From IMG/VR virus record IMGVR_UViG_3300035034_000713, positions 1-23,976 of that record: 23,976 nt of DNA; one strand, written 5' to 3'. Under the pieces are notes generated by a model. That model was not told the origin of the DNA and did not search any database. It worked only from the letters and a program-made list of their open reading frames with translations. Position 1 is the first letter of the stretch. Every line of letters starts with the position of its first letter. The position numbers and the translations under genes are program-made. Of the stretch, positions 23,823 to 23,976 are shown piece after piece. Origin of the DNA: a virus.

Positions 23823-23976
23823 ATGCCCAAATTCGAGCATGGCGACATGTGGTCAGTCCGGAATGACACCGATCGCTTTATCATCACGACCAACAGTTTC
23901 ATCAAGAAGAACGGCGCTCTTGTGATGGGTGCTGGTATCGCCAAGCAAGCTCGTGACCGTTTTCTGGGTCTCGACA
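23823..23976 (+). CDS. Macro-domain protein (partial, right edge)
   Basis: GGAG precedes ATG 23823 by seven bases, and 51 codons are visible. After an N-terminal strand (DRFIITTNSFIKK), the segment NGALVMGAGIAKQARDRF matches the ADP-ribose-binding loop of macro domains (Appr-1''-p processing family), with the GAGIA phosphate-binding turn at about residues 36-40. Macro domains bind or remove ADP-ribose. In a phage early gene this could counter ADP-ribosylation-based or NAD-linked defence, or serve nucleotide salvage; the sequence does not decide. The catalytic C-terminal part is outside the window. Confidence 0.75.
   Translation, partial: MPKFEHGDMWSVRNDTDRFIITTNSFIKKNGALVMGAGIAKQARDRFLGLD

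Noticed and set aside
23412-23840. 142-codon minus-strand open frame
   Set aside because: It is antisense to the 102-aa gene and runs through terminator t2, with no ribosome site or recognisable features.

Overview
The window is part of a tailed-phage genome of the N4-like type (Schitoviridae or a close relative). Four things support this: a giant reading frame carrying single-subunit RNA polymerase motifs (the virion RNA polymerase, vRNAP), an N4 gp56-type major capsid protein, an N4-type portal and large terminase, and a gene order that follows N4 genes 50 to 69 in sequence. The DNA is GC-rich (estimated by eye). No tRNA, rRNA, transposase or CRISPR array was seen. The host cannot be named from this window.

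Positions 1-21673 hold a leftward (minus-strand) late block. Read in transcription order from the right it contains: a dATP/dGTP diphosphohydrolase-like protein, a putative small terminase, the large terminase, a connector/virion protein, the portal, a small helical protein, an acidic scaffold, the major capsid protein, a capsid-region protein, an N4 gp54-like protein, a metallophosphoesterase, a large membrane-segment virion protein, two small/medium ejection-type proteins, and the vRNAP (first 1909 codons, running off the left edge). The genes are tightly packed. ATGA or GTGA stop-start overlaps occur at four junctions. Terminators follow the capsid gene and the phosphoesterase. Two genes look like insertions relative to N4: the phosphoesterase, and a dUTPase on the opposite strand between portal and connector, where N4 keeps its lysis and tail-appendage genes.

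Positions 21674-21939 are the divergent junction and may be where the two ends of the linear virion genome meet in a circularised assembly. Positions 21940-23976 carry small rightward early-type genes in short units. Each unit is preceded by a hairpin with a TCC trinucleotide loop on the coding strand (GGA on the template strand). This is the architecture of the N4 vRNAP promoter P2. The three hairpins align without gaps through the predicted start site, and each predicted start lies 48-56 nt upstream of a start codon. Units 1 and 3 end in terminators that share a loop sequence. The last, partial gene is a macro-domain protein.

The parts fit an N4-style programme. The capsid carries vRNAP, ejection proteins (758, 437 and 153 aa) help deliver it with the DNA, and vRNAP transcribes the early genes from extruded hairpins. 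Nucleotide-pool enzymes act during replication, and the leftward block builds and packages new heads. Five ACTTACGT-type palindromes sit in the gaps or borders of the late block and are not explained by any feature I recognise.
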